A stretch of 15,875 bases of DNA from Candidatus Woesearchaeota archaeon (lineage in GTDB: Archaea > Nanobdellota > Nanobdellia > Woesearchaeales > GW2011-AR4), in contig JAHWGX010000066.1 in NCBI GenBank assembly GCA_019323655.1, positions 1 through 15,875 on the forward strand, written 5' to 3'. The position numbers and the translations under genes are program-made. The notes under the pieces were generated by a model. It saw nothing but the letters and a program-made list of their open reading frames with translations, ran no database searches and was not told the DNA's origin. Positions 13,291 to 15,875 of this stretch are shown here, piece by piece; within the stretch, counting starts at the first letter, position 1, and each line of letters opens with the position of its first letter.

Positions 13291-13377
13291 ATGGCAGTAA
13301 GCTACAAAACAATGCAGAAGAACAAGAGATTGGACGAGTTTGAAGAGAAAGACGAATCAGAAGATGAAGGGGAATGA
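13291..13377 (+). CDS. 28-residue acidic microprotein
   Basis: A very short gene that normal length cut-offs miss. It encodes MAVSYKTMQKNKRLDEFEEK followed by DESEDEGE: a basic, helix-prone first half and an acidic tail (9 of the last 13 residues are Glu or Asp). It is believable because GGGGTGA (13281-13287) precedes the ATG by three bases, a better ribosome site than most genes here have, and because it starts 11 bases after the dut stop, as an operon member would. The function is unknown. The acidic tail suggests protein or nucleic-acid-mimic contacts (inference). Length makes chance occurrence possible, so comparative conservation would decide. Confidence 0.6.
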   Translation: MAVSYKTMQKNKRLDEFEEKDESEDEGE

Positions 13378-13411
13378 ACTAATTTCTACTATGGAGTAGT
13401 TAAATGCAAAA

Positions 13412-13421
13412 GATTTAAATA
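13412..13421 (+). promoter_or_regulatory. TATA-like box for the Cys-loop membrane protein
   Basis: GATTTAAATA, centred about 28 bases before the ATG at 13445. It predicts a leaderless message, consistent with the absence of a ribosome site. Confidence 0.5.
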
Positions 13422-13444
13422 CCTGTGCATATACCCTCTTTAGT

Positions 13445-13792
13445 ATGAGAATTTTTGATTTTAAAAAGTCAGAAGCCCTTACCATTACACTTATTATTGT
13501 AGTTGTTTTAATATTCATAGGATGGCTGGTTTCTTTTAGCTCAAGGGAATGCAGGACAAATTCCCATTGCGCAGATGGTTTTTACTGCGGCAGCGATTTT
13601 GCATGCCATCAGATCCCGGTTATTGAGAAAACTGTTGTAAAAAACAACCTACTGGTTCCTTCCATCATTATAGGAATAGCAATTATACTCTCAGCAGTAA
13701 TATTGAAGTCGCCAAAAATGCCGTTTAGAAAAGGCGCTCATCAGGAGGCAGCTTCTGAAAAATCCTACAGCAATCCTTTAAAAACGCCTTAA
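13445..13792 (+). CDS. Two-helix membrane protein with four-cysteine loop
   Basis: A 115-residue membrane protein of unknown function. Helix 1 spans about 12-31 and helix 2 about 68-88. The loop between them carries evenly spaced cysteines C36, C42, C48 and C54 (ECRTNSHCADGFYCGSDFACH), all six residues apart. This pattern resembles small disulfide-rich motifs of exported proteins, so the loop is probably outside the membrane with two disulfide bonds. The C-terminal tail (89-115) is basic and polar and would be cytoplasmic if both ends are inside. The last four bases overlap the end of the convergent thymidylate kinase gene. The gene is monocistronic with its own TATA-like box. Confidence 0.75.
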   Translation: MRIFDFKKSEALTITLIIVVVLIFIGWLVSFSSRECRTNSHCADGFYCGSDFACHQIPVIEKTVVKNNLLVPSIIIGIAIILSAVILKSPKMPFRKGAHQEAASEKSYSNPLKTP

Positions 13793-14409
13793 AAGAGTTT
13801 ATCTGCCTCTTTTTTTATGCTTTCAAAGACCTCATCTGCGTCTTTAGCAGCGTCTATTATCTTTATGTTGTCTTTAAGAAATCCAGGCAGCTCCAGAAAT
13901 TTCTTTCTTAATTTTTTCATGAACTCCAGCTTTTCAAATTTTTCCCTTTTTCTGTGGCTTATTCTTTCCAATGCAGTATCCGGCTCCACATCAAGTATAA
14001 GAGCAACATCAGGCTTTAGAAATCCCTTGTTCTTCCCAATAAGCATTCCCATTGCCAGGCCCTGTGTGGCCTGAAAAGCAATCGTAGAGTAATAATACCT
14101 GTCGCATATTACTATATTGACTTCATGCTCATTTGATTTTTTTAAAAATGGGATAATGGTATTTTTCAGATGATCTTCCCTGTCCTTCAAAAAAAGCTCA
14201 AGCAGATTTTCAGCATTTATGTTTGGATCTTCCTCCAGAGCCAATATCTTCCTTATGTCCTTCCCGTATTTTCCGTTGGTGGGCTCCCTTGTTGTTAATA
14301 TCCGGTGTTTCTTGTTTTTTGAAAAAAGGTAGTTATGCAGGCGCTTTACCATTTCGCTTTTGCCGCTGCCGTCCATTCCGTCCAGAACAATAAAAATGCC
14401 TTTAGCCAT
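13789..14409 (-). CDS. tmk: Thymidylate kinase (dTMP kinase)
   Basis: Phosphorylates dTMP to dTDP with ATP, the step before dTTP. The 206-residue cytoplasmic protein has the P-loop GMDGSGKS (11-18) after IFIVLD, the TREPT motif (40-44, thymidine-monophosphate binding), DRYYYSTIAFQ (103-113) and LILDVEPDTALERI (137-150), all typical of the family. The lid is basic (SHRKREKFEK, 151-160). ATG 14409 lies about 26 bases from a TATA-like sequence (14431-14439), so it is leaderless. The end overlaps the convergent membrane-protein gene by four bases. Together with dut nearby it covers two steps toward dTTP; no thymidylate synthase is in the window. Confidence 0.95.
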   Translation of the reverse strand: MAKGIFIVLDGMDGSGKSEMVKRLHNYLFSKNKKHRILTTREPTNGKYGKDIRKILALEEDPNINAENLLELFLKDREDHLKNTIIPFLKKSNEHEVNIVICDRYYYSTIAFQATQGLAMGMLIGKNKGFLKPDVALILDVEPDTALERISHRKREKFEKLEFMKKLRKKFLELPGFLKDNIKIIDAAKDADEVFESIKKEADKLF

Positions 14410-14430
14410 GAAATTTCAGGGAAACGCCCG

Positions 14431-14439
14431 CTTTATTAA
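14431..14439 (-). promoter_or_regulatory. TATA-like box for tmk
   Basis: Reads TTAATAAAG on the minus strand, centred about 26 bases from the tmk ATG at 14409. This predicts a leaderless transcript. Confidence 0.4.
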
Positions 14440-14484
14440 TTTTATGGAAATGTAAATTGTCTCAATGGGCAACAACAAGAACTG

Positions 14485-14961
14485 TTACTTCCATTTCTGC
14501 AGCTTTTCCGTGTCCCTCAAATGTTTTCTCTCTTTTTTTTCTTCATCGCTCCTTTTTGCCACTTCTTTTCTTATGCTGTCCAGCCTGATCTTGGCTTGGG
14601 CCGCAAATTCCTGCAGCTCCTCTGACTTTCTTATATCCTTATCCTCATGTTTTTTTATAAAATCAAGGACCTCATCAATCTTACCAAACTCCTCAGACAC
14701 CTTATTGAATAGGTCAACATTGTTGATGCACATGCCTCCCAGCCTTTTTGCATCCTGAAGCAAAAGCAATACAAAGTCTTTTTTTAGCTCCTCTGTTGAA
14801 AGCTCATAGTTTGCTATTTCCCTGAAAAGCCTTTCATCAATTTCTCCAACTTCAGTAATTAAAGTCCCATCCCTGTCCTTGAGGTTCCTGATAACCATTT
14901 CCAGATAATGCAGTTTTTCAAGAACATCATCCAGCTTCTTATTTAGGTTGTTAACTCCCAT
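14485..14961 (-). CDS. Coiled-coil protein, function unknown
   Basis: A soluble, largely helical protein of 158 residues when started at ATG 14961 (MGVNNLNKKLDDVLEKLHYL). Two TTG codons directly upstream extend the frame slightly, but a TATA-like box at 14986-14994 centred about 29 bases away favours the ATG and a leaderless message. Heptad-like spacing of Leu, Ile and Val is visible at 5-30 and again at 85-140 (FGKIDEVLDFIKKHEDKDIR, then EELQEFAAQAKIRLDSIRKEV), and the end is Lys/Glu/Arg-rich. No catalytic motif, signal peptide or membrane segment is seen. It is followed on the same strand by tmk, 75 bases away with its own promoter. A scaffold or adaptor role is only a guess. Confidence 0.75.
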   Translation of the reverse strand: MGVNNLNKKLDDVLEKLHYLEMVIRNLKDRDGTLITEVGEIDERLFREIANYELSTEELKKDFVLLLLQDAKRLGGMCINNVDLFNKVSEEFGKIDEVLDFIKKHEDKDIRKSEELQEFAAQAKIRLDSIRKEVAKRSDEEKKERKHLRDTEKLQKWK

Positions 14962-14985
14962 CAACAAAAAGATTTTTACTTTAGC

Positions 14986-14994
14986 CTATTTAAG
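14986..14994 (-). promoter_or_regulatory. TATA-like box for the coiled-coil gene
   Basis: Reads CTTAAATAG on the minus strand, a little under 30 bases from the ATG at 14961. It supports that start over the upstream TTG codons. Confidence 0.4.
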
Positions 14995-15029
14995 CTTTTC
15001 TTATAAAAATAAAAAATAGAAGCAGCCCA

Positions 15030-15875
15030 TTACCTTGTAAATTTCTCCGCGCTTTTGCGCTCGTAATACAGGTCCTTAATATCCTGGTAAACCTTTAGTT
15101 TCTTTTTCTGGTCTAGGCTATTATAAATTTTCATTATCTCAATATAAGTTCTTTTTGCTTCAATAAAATTAAAGTCCATTAATTTGAGCCTTGCTTTATG
15201 AATCTTTTCCTCTATTAAATCAATTTTGTCTAATTTGCCTTCTGCTTTGGGCATTATTTCCGGAATCTCCACTTTTTCCTCAACAGGCTTTTCTATTTTT
15301 TTAAACCACCTCCCCAAAGCAGGCTTTTTCTTTTTTGCCTTCTTAAGCCCCCTAATCGCATTTTTTATTTCTTCTTCCGCATTTGCAATCTCTCTGGATT
15401 TTGCAGTCTTCCTTTCAGATTCCACAGCCTTATGCGATATGAGCCCGGGCAATTTTGGTTTTGTTTTTATTTGCTCTTTTTTTGCTTTTGGAATCACTTT
15501 CCTAAGTTCTTCCAATTCCTTGGCCAAATCAACCTCATCTTTTTTCTTCCCAAAAAATTTTCCAAAAAGTTTTTTCTTTTCAGGCTTTTCCTCTTCCATG
15601 CCCTTTTTCTCTTTGGCTGTTATAAGCCCCATTTCTTTTTTTGTCTTGGCGTTAAATTGCCTTTCTCCTTGCTTTCCTGCCTTTCCTATTATACCTTCTT
15701 CAGTTTTTCTTCTGCATTCTTTCTTCTTTTTTGCTTTGGATTCCTTCCTTTTTCCTTCTTTTAGCTTAAGCTCTTTTTGTATCTTTGCTTCCTCTTCTCT
15801 TCTCTTTTCTTCCAATTCTTTCTGCCTTTTCTTTTCTATTTCCCTCCTCTTTCTTTCCTCTTCCCTCTTCTTTGC
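15030..15875 (-). CDS. Lys/Glu-rich coiled-coil protein, C-terminal part (cut by right edge)
   Basis: The frame is open from the right edge to a stop at 15030 and gives at least 281 residues. A start at the TTG at 15815 is unlikely, because the same charged pattern continues unbroken to the edge (AKKREEERKRREIEKKRQKE). The first ~100 visible residues are almost all Lys, Glu and Arg, a long charged helix. A linker with KKKLFGKFFGKKKDEVDLAK and KKKPALGRWFKKIEKP follows. The last ~65 residues form a compact helical domain (EEKIHKARLKLMDFNFIEAK, RTYIEIMKIYNSLDQKKKLK, VYQDIKDLYYERKSAEKFTR) resembling a TPR-like helical repeat, an end I associate with DPANN proteins of unknown role. No membrane segment is seen in the visible part. 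Confidence 0.75.
   Translation of the reverse strand, partial: AKKREEERKRREIEKKRQKELEEKRREEEAKIQKELKLKEGKRKESKAKKKKECRRKTEEGIIGKAGKQGERQFNAKTKKEMGLITAKEKKGMEEEKPEKKKLFGKFFGKKKDEVDLAKELEELRKVIPKAKKEQIKTKPKLPGLISHKAVESERKTAKSREIANAEEEIKNAIRGLKKAKKKKPALGRWFKKIEKPVEEKVEIPEIMPKAEGKLDKIDLIEEKIHKARLKLMDFNFIEAKRTYIEIMKIYNSLDQKKKLKVYQDIKDLYYERKSAEKFTR

Overview
The window looks like a stretch of archaeal chromosome, most likely from a small-genome (DPANN-type, Woesearchaeota/Pacearchaeota-like) lineage. The archaeal call rests on an archaeal-type (class I) CCA-adding enzyme, a Taw1/TYW1-type wyosine radical-SAM enzyme, TATA-like boxes about 25 bases before many start codons (leaderless genes), GGTGA Shine-Dalgarno sites before operon-internal genes, and an AT-rich, lysine-rich coding style. 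The lineage is inference. No rRNA, tRNA, CRISPR array, integrase or transposase gene was found.

Layout. 1-610 (minus): a two-gene unit, a membrane-anchored acidic protein with three LPPLP motifs followed by a secreted protein cut by the left edge. 611-902: a structured leader with nested inverted repeats. 903-4847 (plus): a tightly packed five-gene operon, cca, a sugar-1-phosphate nucleotidylyltransferase with a left-handed beta-helix tail, a small-multidrug-export-type membrane protein, a PAP2 phosphatase and a dolichol/polyprenol-kinase-like protein. The last two suggest polyprenyl-phosphate recycling and the nucleotidylyltransferase suggests sugar activation for the envelope. 4886-6754 (minus): a large protein with tandem nucleotidyltransferase domains, the first catalytically dead. 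6755-7329: a gene-free region packed with short hairpins. 7330-9882 (plus): a SemiSWEET transporter, then a MoxR ATPase and a VWA protein that form a chaperone-like pair with an unusual junction.

9884-10165 (minus): a 93-residue orphan. 10166-10445: promoters plus a second copy of a hairpin element seen at 7115-7237. 10446-12020: a metallophosphoesterase and, tail to tail, the wyosine enzyme Taw1. 12073-12585: a PepSY-like small protein sharing a symmetric promoter region with taw1. 12587-12769: a MITE-like or RNA-like inverted-repeat element. 12848-13377: dUTPase with a 28-residue acidic microprotein. 13445-14409: a two-helix membrane protein with a four-cysteine loop, convergent with thymidylate kinase; dUTPase and Tmk serve the same dTTP pathway. 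14485-15875 (minus): a coiled-coil protein and a Lys/Glu-rich protein cut by the right edge.

The most unusual material is non-coding: an array of three-base-loop hairpins, a two-copy hairpin element with compensatory base changes, the alternative-folding cca leader, and the 165-base inverted-repeat element. Among proteins, the dead/live nucleotidyltransferase tandem and the moxR-VWA junction without a normal start codon deserve a second look.
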